Origin: Victivallales bacterium | GTDB taxonomy: Bacteria; Verrucomicrobiota; Lentisphaeria; Oligosphaerales; Oligosphaeraceae | Assembly (NCBI GenBank): GCA_017417585.1 | Contig: JAFPYX010000047.1 | Span: 1 to 33,106, forward strand | DNA: 33,106 nucleotides | Direction of reading: 5' to 3' | Shown: positions 15,386-23,100 of the stretch, in pieces | How positions within the stretch are numbered: position 1 is the stretch's first letter | Layout: each line of letters opens with the position of its first letter | Position numbers and translations under genes: made by a program | The notes under the pieces: model-generated | What the model saw: the letters and a program-made list of their open reading frames with translations, nothing else | Databases searched by the model: none | Told to the model about the DNA's origin: nothing

Positions 15386-15811
15386 TTATTTCTTGGCAGC
15401 TTTCTTAGCAGGAGCCTTCTTGGCGGGGGCGGCGGCCTTCTTGGCAGGAGCCTTGGCAGGAGCGGCCTTCTTGGCAGGAGCCTTCGCAGGAGCGGCCTTC
15501 TTCGCGGGGGCGGCCTTCTTCGCGGGGGCGGCCTTCTTCGCGGGGGCGGCCTTCTTCGCGGGGGCGGCCTTCTTCGCGGGGGCGGCCTTCTTGGCAGGAG
15601 CGGCCTTCTTGGCAGGAGCGGCCTTCTTGGCAGGAGCGGCCTTCTTGGCAGGAGCGGCCTTCTTGGCAGGAGCGGCCTTCTTGGCAGGAGCGGCAGCCTT
15701 CGGGGCGGCTTTCTTGGCAGGGGCGGCTTTCTTTGCTGGGGCGGCGGCCTTCGGGGCGGCCTTCTTGGCGGGGGCTTTCTTCGCAGGAGCAGCTTTCTTT
15801 GCAGTTGCCAT
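15386..15811 (-). CDS. Histone H1-like Ala/Lys/Pro-repeat DNA-binding protein
   Basis: The 141-residue product consists almost only of Ala, Lys and Pro in tandem AAPAKK/APAKK units, like bacterial H1-like and HupB-tail proteins. It should be strongly basic and disordered and bind DNA non-specifically to compact the nucleoid. I chose the ATG at 15811 (MATAKKAAPAKK) with AAAGGA about 10 bases upstream. The frame stays open for 60 further codons, but that part has ordinary composition and a weaker start. A CCCGA/TCGGG hairpin lies in the leader at 15837-15850. The gene is monocistronic, convergent with bioB, with its own terminator. It is probably a highly expressed host gene. Confidence 0.85.
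   Translation of the reverse strand: MATAKKAAPAKKAPAKKAAPKAAAPAKKAAPAKKAAPKAAAPAKKAAPAKKAAPAKKAAPAKKAAPAKKAAPAKKAAPAKKAAPAKKAAPAKKAAPAKKAAPAKKAAPAKAPAKKAAPAKAPAKKAAAPAKKAPAKKAAKK
15393..15790 (-). repeat. 18-bp tandem repeats coding AAPAKK
   Basis: The core consists of 18-bp steps. From about 15503 five nearly identical units carry GCGGGGGCGGCC. From about 15593 six carry GCAGGAGCGGCC. The two blocks differ only at silent positions, which points to local unit duplication. Confidence 0.85.
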
Positions 15812-16412
15812 TGTGTTGTTTTCCTTTGGGTTGTTTCCCGATCGCTCGGGGATTACTTGACGACGGAGAAAAAACGTCGAAAAGTGGTTCTGAATGTTAA
15901 AAACAATGAATCTGAAAAAAACGCAAATTGAAAACCAATCCAAGTCGTTTGCGGGGGGCTTCCGCGAGACCTGACGGAAGGCGTTGTTCATAAAATTTCG
16001 GGAATTTCATGCAACCGCCACATCATCGGTTGTTTGGACCTGTACATAACTATATACCGTTGCACGCGAAAAAAAGCACGTTGTGTGAATTTTCAAGTAA
16101 ATTTATGATTTTTTTTTGATATTTTTTGCGATTTTTCATGAAAATGGTTGGAAAGAATGTGATGGCGGGTGTTTTTTGTGATAACCAATGTCGAAATCCA
16201 AGATGCTTTGCGATGAATAACTGCGTTTGTGAATATCTCCATAATCACTTTGAAAAAGTGATAATCGTTACTTGAAACGGCTAAAGCCATTGAAAACATG
16301 GATGATTCCACTACTGCTGGCCTCGCAAATATCTTATGATTCAACCTACAACATACAAAACACGACTTGCAGCACGCTTGTTTCGCATCCGTGCGGCCAC
16401 CCTGAAAAGTTG
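15812..16412. other. AT-rich gene-free stretch
   Basis: About 600 bases between the histone-like gene and the left end of the transposon. The first 100 bases are the leader and promoter region of the minus-strand gene. The rest is AT-rich. A minus-strand frame at 16093-16344 (83 codons) has no clear ribosome site or recognisable product. Confidence 0.5.
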
Positions 16413-16434
16413 GGGAATTATATCTTTAACTTGC
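16413..16434 (+). repeat. Left terminal inverted repeat
   Basis: Exact reverse complement of 20025-20046 over 22 bases. The next base outwards (G on the left, T-equivalent on the right) does not match, which fixes the end to within a base or so. Confidence 0.9.
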
Positions 16435-16462
16435 TTGCAAAATCGGTTTGACGTGCTATATT
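16435..16462 (+). promoter_or_regulatory. Candidate transposase promoter
   Basis: TTGCAA (16435-16440) and TATATT (16457-16462) are 16 bases apart, directly inside the left inverted repeat and about 50 bases before the transposase ATG. Confidence 0.4.
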
Positions 16463-16510
16463 AAGTCTTAAAGCGGAATGCTTTATGATTAAAACAAGGA
16501 CTTTGGGCAC

Positions 16511-17449
16511 ATGCACGACGGACTGACGATTTCCCTTTTTGATTTGATGACCGAGTTTCCGAGCGAGGATGCCGCTCGTCTGTGGCTTGAGCAGATGCGG
16601 TGGAACAAAGGCCACCGCGTCTGCCCCTATTGCGGTGCCGACACTCATCAGCACAACCAGCACCGTGGCGGCAAAGCCGGCTACTATCGATGCAATCATT
16701 GCAAAAAGGTCTATACTGTTCGGACTGGGACTATCTTCGAGCGCAGCCACATCGGATTCAGGAAATGGCTTCTCGGAATGTACTACATCCTGACCGCAAG
16801 AAAGGGCGTGTCAAGCCTTCAGCTCTCCAAGCATCTGGACATCATCCAGAAGAGCGCCTGGTACATGCTCCAGCGGATCCGGACGGCGATGGGCAACGAC
16901 GGTTCGATTATACTGTCAGGCATCGTGGAGATAGACGAGGCGTATATCGGCGGGAAGGAATCCAACAAGCACGAGTCCAGGAAGTTGAAGGAAGGTCGTG
17001 GTCCCGTGGGAAAGACAGCGGTCATCGGCATCAAGGAAAGGAATGGGAAGACGGTTGCGAAGGTGGTGGAGAGTGCGGACAAAGTGACCGCCGAGGGGAT
17101 GATTGAAGAGCATGTGAGCGAGAATGCGACTGTAAACACGGATGAATCAGCCATCTACAATGGCGTTTCCAAGAAGCGGAAACATACCAAGGTGAACCAT
17201 TCGGCGAAGGTTTTCGTGGACGGGATGGCATCTACCAACGGTATTGAATCCGTCTGGTCAGTTCTGAAAAGGATGTTCTACGGGACATATCATCAGTTTA
17301 GCAAGAAGCATCTCCAGAGGTATGTCGATGAATGCACATTCAGGTTGAATGAAGGCAAGTGCAAGAATCCCGTCTGGAATCGAATGGAATGCCTGGTGAG
17401 GGGATGCTTTGACAGACAGACCACCTATAAGATGCTGGTTGCGGCATAA
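16511..17449 (+). CDS. IS1595-family (ISXO2-type) transposase
   Basis: An intact 312-residue DDE transposase. An N-terminal zinc ribbon has Cys38, Cys41, Cys61 and Cys64 (CPYCG...CNHC), a helical DNA-binding part follows, and the ISXO2-like catalytic domain carries Asp142 (VEIDEAYIGGKE), Asp211 (VNTDESAIY) and Glu246 (TNGIESVWSVLKR). VNHSAKVFVDGMASTNGIE is the family block before the last acidic residue. Length is normal for the family, and nothing is broken. AAGGA lies 10 bases before the ATG. The gene begins 76 bases inside the left terminal repeat, and the passengers follow on the same strand. Confidence 0.95.
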   Translation: MHDGLTISLFDLMTEFPSEDAARLWLEQMRWNKGHRVCPYCGADTHQHNQHRGGKAGYYRCNHCKKVYTVRTGTIFERSHIGFRKWLLGMYYILTARKGVSSLQLSKHLDIIQKSAWYMLQRIRTAMGNDGSIILSGIVEIDEAYIGGKESNKHESRKLKEGRGPVGKTAVIGIKERNGKTVAKVVESADKVTAEGMIEEHVSENATVNTDESAIYNGVSKKRKHTKVNHSAKVFVDGMASTNGIESVWSVLKRMFYGTYHQFSKKHLQRYVDECTFRLNEGKCKNPVWNRMECLVRGCFDRQTTYKMLVAA

Positions 17450-17461
17450 TCTAGCCAGAGA

Positions 17462-17541
17462 AATTCATTTTCCGTTTATAATCTTGCATAATTTGCAAGC
17501 ATTCCACAATCAATCACCAATGGAGCATCGGAAAATGAATT
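17462..17541 (+). promoter_or_regulatory. Inverted repeat that can pair with the start codon of the first passenger gene
   Basis: A 13-bp perfect inverted repeat (17462-17474 with 17529-17541). The right arm covers the ATG at 17535, and the loop holds the GGAG site and a TATAAT-like box (17477-17482). Pairing in RNA would hide the start codon of transcripts that begin upstream, for instance from the transposase promoter. Confidence 0.45.
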
Positions 17542-18230
17542 CCAGGTCAAATGTTCGTGTTGCGAAAGAGTTGGTCAGAATAGCAAGAGAACTGATTTCA
17601 GAAGACAAGCATTACATCGCGCGTTCTGAAAAGGTCAAAGAAGGACAAAAGAACATTATACTGAAATACATCAAAGGTCTTCCCGACACAGATAAAGAAG
17701 GAGCAATGATACTAGGTAGATGGCTTCTTGGACTTGGAGATTGGGAAAATGCGCCATTTGGCGATTATCTTATGAAAAACGAATCCATCAGAAGAAAACT
17801 GGTTGAAAAACTAGACCAGATTATTGAAGAGGAATTGAACGCCGGTTCCTTTGAGCATATAAAACCACAAATCGAGCCATTCCACATGGAAACGGATGAA
17901 AACGGCTATAATACCGGATATGAATATTTACACGGGACCGACAAGACTGTTGGTGATTTTCAGATGGAAGTTGATTTGCAAAGAATACCGCGCAAAGGGA
18001 ATAACAAGCCTGAAACAATCCAAATTTCCGTGAAATGCGTTTGGAATGATAAAATAGATGCAAATCGAAGTTATAACGGTGAAGGAGAAACAGCAGATTA
18101 TATCCAGAAGAATGGCATATTACCAGACAATTATGTGATCCGCATTCCCTTTGAGTTCAAATCGTTTTGGATAAGGCGAGACAGGGAAATGTCGTGGGAG
18201 AAAAAAGGATATCCTTGGGAGAAAATCTGA
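17535..18230 (+). CDS. Passenger protein of unknown function, 231 residues
   Basis: A soluble, charged protein without signal peptide or membrane segment. It begins with an amphipathic helix (NVRVAKELVRIARELISEDKHY), and the middle is helical up to about residue 90. The C-terminal part (about 110-231) looks beta-rich, with many aromatic residues (FHMETDENGYNTGYEYLHGTD, FEFKSFWIRRD). I do not recognise a family. The start at 17535 has GGAG 9 bases upstream; an ATG at 17520 lacks a site. It is the first gene after the transposase, and its start lies in an inverted repeat, so it may be expressed from the box at 17477. Confidence 0.7.
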   Translation: MNSRSNVRVAKELVRIARELISEDKHYIARSEKVKEGQKNIILKYIKGLPDTDKEGAMILGRWLLGLGDWENAPFGDYLMKNESIRRKLVEKLDQIIEEELNAGSFEHIKPQIEPFHMETDENGYNTGYEYLHGTDKTVGDFQMEVDLQRIPRKGNNKPETIQISVKCVWNDKIDANRSYNGEGETADYIQKNGILPDNYVIRIPFEFKSFWIRRDREMSWEKKGYPWEKI

Positions 18231-18314
18231 TTTTGCTCAAAAACAGCCACAGAATTTCAAATCTGGATTATATTATCTCGCAAGGAGACAGTCAGGAACA
18301 AACAAGTAACCACC

Positions 18315-18983
18315 ATGCCTTTAAGCATTAAAACCAAAGAAGCGTGTTTTGAAGCGTTGAAGGTCATTGGCATCCAAGCCTACAGCCTGCTTATGACCAG
18401 TGTCTTCTACTCATTGAAGATGAAATTGTGGGGAACGACAAGTTCCGCTCCGCAAATCAGGTTGTACTATGTGGCATGCGGATTGGTTTATCTAATAGGA
18501 CTGTTTTTTGCACTTCGTCTTGCGACCGGCACAAAGCATGGAGTCCTAAACACCTTCCAACACAAATGGTCATATTTCTTGCTGAATGCCGTCGGTCTGG
18601 GGGCATTGCTGGTTTTATATGCCAATTTTCTCGTTTCAATTGGCGTGACTGAATTGGGACCGTTTAGTTTTGGAATTCTACATCTGGAGATGCTGGCTGG
18701 CTTGTTTCTGCTGGTTGTATCTTCTGCAATGACATTGTTTTGCAAGTTCCCCACCGGCATATATCCATTTTTCAAAAAGTATGAAGAAATCAAGACTTCA
18801 AAGAAGGTGATGTCAGCAATATGTTACACTGTGGCGTTAGGATTGTTTCTTTGGGTACTGCGCAGTTATTTATGGTGTGGCACCGGCATGTTTGGCTTTG
18901 AGCATTATAGTACATTGATGGCTTTTACATTTGCTTCAATTGGAGCTGGTTTGCATGAAACAAAAATAAATAATAAATTTTAA
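18315..18983 (+). CDS. Multi-pass membrane passenger protein
   Basis: The 222-residue protein has about six hydrophobic helices, roughly at residues 12-30, 42-62, 78-100, 108-132, 154-180 and 192-212. No conserved catalytic motif is evident, and I do not recognise the family. The ATG has only a weak ribosome site; a TATATT-like box about 50 bases upstream could be its promoter. The Panacea-domain gene starts 14 bases after its stop, so it may be part of that operon. GC content falls along this gene towards the AT-rich pair that follows. Confidence 0.65.
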   Translation: MPLSIKTKEACFEALKVIGIQAYSLLMTSVFYSLKMKLWGTTSSAPQIRLYYVACGLVYLIGLFFALRLATGTKHGVLNTFQHKWSYFLLNAVGLGALLVLYANFLVSIGVTELGPFSFGILHLEMLAGLFLLVVSSAMTLFCKFPTGIYPFFKKYEEIKTSKKVMSAICYTVALGLFLWVLRSYLWCGTGMFGFEHYSTLMAFTFASIGAGLHETKINNKF

Positions 18984-18997
18984 TCAAGGGGAAAATC

Positions 18998-19501
18998 ATG
19001 TGTTATTCAGCGACTGCAATAGCTAATTACTTCATACAAGAAACGACTGCCAATGATGAACTGTTGACAAATTTGCGCTTGCAAAAAATTCTCTATTTTG
19101 CTCACGCAACATATTATAAGAAAAACCATAAAAGGCTTTTTGACGACCCAATTGTCGCATGGTTTTTAGGACCAGTAGTTCCCAGTGTCTATTATGCCGT
19201 TAAATCACTTGGGACAAATGTCATAACAGATTTGCTGACTGTTTATGATCAGGAAAAAGGTATTTGCATTCCTGTCGTCAGACCAGATGATGCCGACATA
19301 AAAGAACATTTAAGCCAGATTAAAAAACTTTTTGAACATGTCACAACCAGCACAATGGTTGCTTTGTCGCATCAACCCGATGGAGCTTGGTTTAAAACGT
19401 TGAAAGATAAAGGCATTGATCCAACCTGCGAAGATTTATCAAGTCGAATACCTAGAAATTTGACAATCTTGGACGCAGATATTGAAACCCTTGGAAAATA
19501 A
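18998..19501 (+). CDS. Panacea-domain (SocA/DUF4065-like) protein, candidate antitoxin
   Basis: The 167-residue protein shows the Panacea/SocA pattern: an N-terminal AIANYFIQE helix, LRLQKILYFAHATYYKKNHKRLFDDPIVAWFLGPVVPSVYYAVK (about residues 26-69), and a helical C-terminus with MVALSHQPDGAWFKTL. Panacea domains are known as promiscuous antitoxin domains; SocA is a proteolytic adaptor-type antitoxin. AAGGGGA lies before the ATG. The stop is one base from the ATG of a two-TM protein, typical of toxin-antitoxin coupling. The antitoxin role here is an inference from family and layout. The gene is far more AT-rich than the host genes, which suggests transfer. Confidence 0.82.
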   Translation: MCYSATAIANYFIQETTANDELLTNLRLQKILYFAHATYYKKNHKRLFDDPIVAWFLGPVVPSVYYAVKSLGTNVITDLLTVYDQEKGICIPVVRPDDADIKEHLSQIKKLFEHVTTSTMVALSHQPDGAWFKTLKDKGIDPTCEDLSSRIPRNLTILDADIETLGK

Positions 19502-19502
19502 T

Positions 19503-19958
19503 ATGGCAGAAGAAATTTCAAAATTAAAAAAAGAGATTAAGGTAATTGATTCTACAAAAATCACAAAATATATTAGTGAGATGGAACCAAGTATTCCCTC
19601 TGACAGTAAAAAAGAGGACTATAAAAAAGAAGACTATCTTATTAAATTTAAAATCAAACAAAAACAACTGTTAATAAAGGAACAAATGCAATTATTAGAA
19701 ATGCGTGAAAAATATGCTCAAAAAGCGTTTCAATTAGTTAAATCATGGTTGGTTTTTATAGTTTTCATAATTTTATTGCAGGGAGTTGTTAATTTTTATT
19801 GCAGTGCTTTGAATTTTAGCAAAATTATTACCATCGGCATTACTTTCTTATCAGATACCATCATTATTCAACTAATTAAGGGAACTTCTATTTCTGTTAT
19901 TGTTGGATTATTTGCAATAGTATTACAATATTTATTTCAAAAAAAAGAAATAATATAA
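19503..19958 (+). CDS. Two-TM coiled-coil protein, candidate toxin/effector partner of the Panacea protein
   Basis: The 151-residue product starts with a Lys/Glu-rich helical region (residues about 1-75, probable coiled coil). Two hydrophobic helices follow (about 80-105, VKSWLVFIVFIILLQGVVNFYC, and 116-146), ending in a short basic tail. There is no signal peptide or catalytic motif. Its ATG is one base past the Panacea stop. Known Panacea pairs include toxins that act on membranes, so a membrane-acting toxin or effector is a reasonable hypothesis, not something shown here. An in-frame ATG at 19482 overlaps the previous gene. Strongly AT-rich. It is the last gene before the right inverted repeat. 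Confidence 0.72.
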   Translation: MAEEISKLKKEIKVIDSTKITKYISEMEPSIPSDSKKEDYKKEDYLIKFKIKQKQLLIKEQMQLLEMREKYAQKAFQLVKSWLVFIVFIILLQGVVNFYCSALNFSKIITIGITFLSDTIIIQLIKGTSISVIVGLFAIVLQYLFQKKEII

Positions 19959-19986
19959 ATGATGATGGTGGATAAAATTTGAACTC

Positions 19987-20015
19987 TTGTGAAAAATACT
20001 TTATGCGTGTATAAT
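19987..20015 (+). promoter_or_regulatory. Outward-facing promoter at the right end of the transposon
   Basis: TTGTGA (19987-19992), 17 bases, then a consensus TATAAT (20010-20015), directly inside the right inverted repeat. Transcription would cross the repeat and enter the glycoside hydrolase gene at 20184. Confidence 0.55.
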
Positions 20016-20024
20016 CTTGATGAG

Positions 20025-20046
20025 GCAAGTTAAAGATATAATTCCC
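20025..20046 (-). repeat. Right terminal inverted repeat
   Basis: Exact reverse complement of 16413-16434 over 22 bases. Confidence 0.9.
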
Positions 20047-20183
20047 AAATATATCGAGCAACAGTTTTTCCTTCTAAAAACTCAAAGGACAAGTTGGAAA
20101 AATGCAATGGGAGAGGCATAGTATTGAAAAATACTGATGGATTGTAAATTTTGTTTGAAGCCCCAAAAACAGAGGATTTCCGG

Positions 20184-23100
20184 ATGACGAAAGTGTTTTT
20201 TGCTGCGGTTGTTTTCCTTTCCCTTGCATGCTGGAATGGGTTTGCGTTTCAAAGTTTCAGCGGTCTGGATTTCCAGTCGTGGCGTGCGGACAATTATGTT
20301 ACCAGCGAGGTGGACACGAGTGGCTTTTCCGGCGTGAGTGGACATTGGCCTTTTCTCTCCACCCCGGAGGGCACCGTGATTGACGCGGATGCGAATCCTC
20401 AGATGGAGGTTTTGCTGGAGTCCAACGAAAGTTATTTCACGATCTATTTTGCGCATGAAGGCGAGCAGCTTTCCGAGGAGCGCAAGCTGGTATGCCCCTT
20501 GAACGCCAGCCAGATGGCCGGTGCGTCTCCGGCGGTGGTTCAGTGTGCAAAGCATCCGTTGTGGAAGGGCACGATTACTTTGCTTCGCCTTGATATCGGT
20601 CTGGAAGGCGGGAACCAAATCCGTGTGCATCAGGTGCTCTTCCGAACGCCATCCGAGAATGCGATTCCCAATGGCGACTTCGCCTTGCGCGACCTGGAAG
20701 ACGGCTCTCGTCCGCAAGGCTGGATTGGCGGAGGTCGCATGAACGCCCGAAATCAACTTGTGCTTGCCCCGGGTGAAAGCGTGGTCTCTGCGCCCGTGGA
20801 GGTCATGCCGGAGGGAAGCGAGTTGCAATGGAAATGCGAGGCCTCGCCGGAGATGGTGGTGGCGTTGCGGGAACTGGACATCTTTGGGCAGTGCCTGACG
20901 CAGGTCGAGATGTCCGCTTCGCAACCGGCGCCCCTGACCATGCCATTTCAATCCAATGTCGCCACGGTGCAGTTCGTACTGCGCAATGCCAGCGAAACGG
21001 ACGAAGCGACGGTCAATTCCATCACCGCGAAATTGCTGCCTGGCAGTGCCACCTGGCAGGCGAAGTGGATCTGGGCCGAGACTGAGGACCCGTTCGCACG
21101 CGTGGTATTGCGTCGTAGATTCACCGTGGAGAATCTTGCGCACCTCACTGCCGCGCAGGTACAGGTCACTGCGGACGACGAACTCACGTTGCGTTTGAAC
21201 GGCCATTTGCTGAAGTGTCCGAACGCCGAGGACTGGCGGAAGGCGGACTACATCGATGTCACGGATTTGCTTTGTGAGGGCGAAAATTTCGTGGAGGCCT
21301 ACGTGGTCAATACCGACACCTACGGCGGTCTGCTGGGCGAGGTGGATTTGCTCTACGACGACGGTCGAACCGTGGTGATGTTCACCGACCACGAGTGGGA
21401 ATATGCCATTACCGGCGTGACGGGAAAACCTGGCCCGGCGGCGGCCGCGGCGTTTGATGTTGCCAGAGACTTCCGGCCTGCCATTGAGCAGGGACCGGCC
21501 GGTTGCGGACCATGGGGAAAACTTCCCGCGAAGCCCCTTCCGCGGGTGCGCGCCAAATGCCGTGCCGCGGGGTTGCGCAATGTCTATCGTCCGGACGAGG
21601 TTCTGGAACTCTTCCCCGAACTCTACGAGCGAAAGCTGGTGATTCCTTTGCAGTCCGAATATGCCGCGAACTTGCCAATCGCCTCGGTCTATCTGGAGAA
21701 TGACGAACTGAGTTTCCCAGTGGCGACGCTGGGGCATGAGGAGCCTTTGAAGGATGGTTCAGTTCAACGCCTGGATCCCATCCGGGTTCCGCTGAACTAT
21801 CTGCCGAATGGCGAGTGGACGGTGCGCGTGGAAGTTCCAGGCGTGTTGGCGGAGGGACCATTCGTGCTGGGCAAATTCACCTTGACGGGGCAGGGCGGCT
21901 CCGAGTTGCCAGATGCCAAGTTGCTTTTCCGCAACGGCATCCCCTATTTCCGTATCAATGACGATGAGGAAATCCTCACCGACCACTGCCTCCTGGACAT
22001 GACCGATTCCGTATCCGAATATGCTGAGGAGACCAATCTGCTGGCCAATGGCGTAAAGGGAGTATGGCTGCACTACAGGAACTGGGAATACGATGCTGCG
22101 GCCGACGAGTTCTCCTTCAAGGCATTGGATCGCCTCTGCACGCGCGTGCTGCTGCGGGATCCCGCCGCGAATTTCGTGATTTGCGTGCTTCTGGATTCCG
22201 AGGCGTTGCAGCCCTGGCTTGACATGCATCCGGAGGCGTGCTGCCACGTCTATGGCGGTTCCGCCTGGGTTACCAACTACAGCGGTGCCAAATCCAAATA
22301 CCCCTCGCTGGCCTCGCCGGAATGGCTTGCCTTCGGCGACCGCCTGTTCGCCGCGCTGGTCGAGCACCTGCGTTCAATGCCCTACGGTTCACGCGTCATC
22401 GGCCTTGCACCCTCCAGCGGAATCACCTGGGAGTGGATGTACTGGGGCTCCCAGCATGAGAATTTCTGTGACTACAGTCAGCCTTTCCGCGACGGCTTCC
22501 GCGCCTGGATGCGCGAACGCTACGGCAACGACATCGCCAAACTCCAGGCGGCCTGGAAAAGCCAGGACGACTCCTTCGACACGATCGAGTTGCCTGACCC
22601 CATCGAACGCGCCGCCGACGGCATCGCGGACTTCCTCGACCAGCGGAAAGGCAGGAAGGTTCTGGATTTCCAAGACTACTTCTCGCAGGTGGTCTCCAGC
22701 GCAATCATCCACTATTGCGACACCGTGAAGCACCTCACCGACAACCGCCTGCTGGCCGGAGCCTACTACGGATACACCACCTTCGTGGTCTCGGGACAGT
22801 GGATTCCGCGCATCGGGCATTTTGCGCTCTCACGCGTGCTGGACGCGCCGTCCGTGGACTTCCATATCAGCCCGACCCGCTACTCTGATCGCGAGATGGG
22901 CGGAGCGGGCGGCTACATGCCGACCGAGGCGTCGTCCGTGTTGCGTGGCAAGATGTATGTCTGCGAGAGCGACATCCGTACCGTCAATGCGGCCACCGAC
23001 CAATTTGGAAAGGTCTGGACTCTGTTGGACAGCCGGGCGGTGATTGAACGCGAGATGGGTGCGAACATCGCCAGCGGAGTGAGCACGCACTGGTATGACT

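Larger units (their letters stand above)
16413..20046 (+). mobile_element. IS1595-family transposon with four passenger genes
   Basis: Perfect 22-bp terminal inverted repeats (16413-16434 and 20025-20046, outer end GGGAATTATATC) enclose 3,634 bp. Inside are an ISXO2-type transposase and four passenger genes, all on the plus strand. IS1595-family elements with passenger genes are known. I see no 8-bp target duplication: the flanks AAAAGTTG and AAATATAT differ. The transposase is GC-rich, whereas the last two passengers are strongly AT-rich, so the cargo seems to have come from another source. Confidence 0.85.

Noticed and set aside
15393..15790. Regular repeats as a possible CRISPR array
   Set aside because: The repeats are contiguous 18-bp units without spacers and encode AAPAKK.
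15393..15860. Plus-strand Ala/Gly/Phe-rich frame
   Set aside because: Antisense of the AAPAKK repeats; the Lys/Ala/Pro reading on the minus strand is the known protein type.
16093..16344. Minus-strand frame of 83 codons
   Set aside because: AT-rich stretch, no clear ribosome site, no recognisable product.
16405..20054. 8-bp target duplication around the transposon
   Set aside because: The bases next to the two terminal repeats are not alike, so I do not claim one.
20082..21737. Long minus-strand open frame of 551 codons
   Set aside because: It overlaps the start of the large glycoside hydrolase on the opposite strand and has a shadow composition rich in Arg, His and Gln. The hydrolase has signal peptide, ribosome site and recognised domains.
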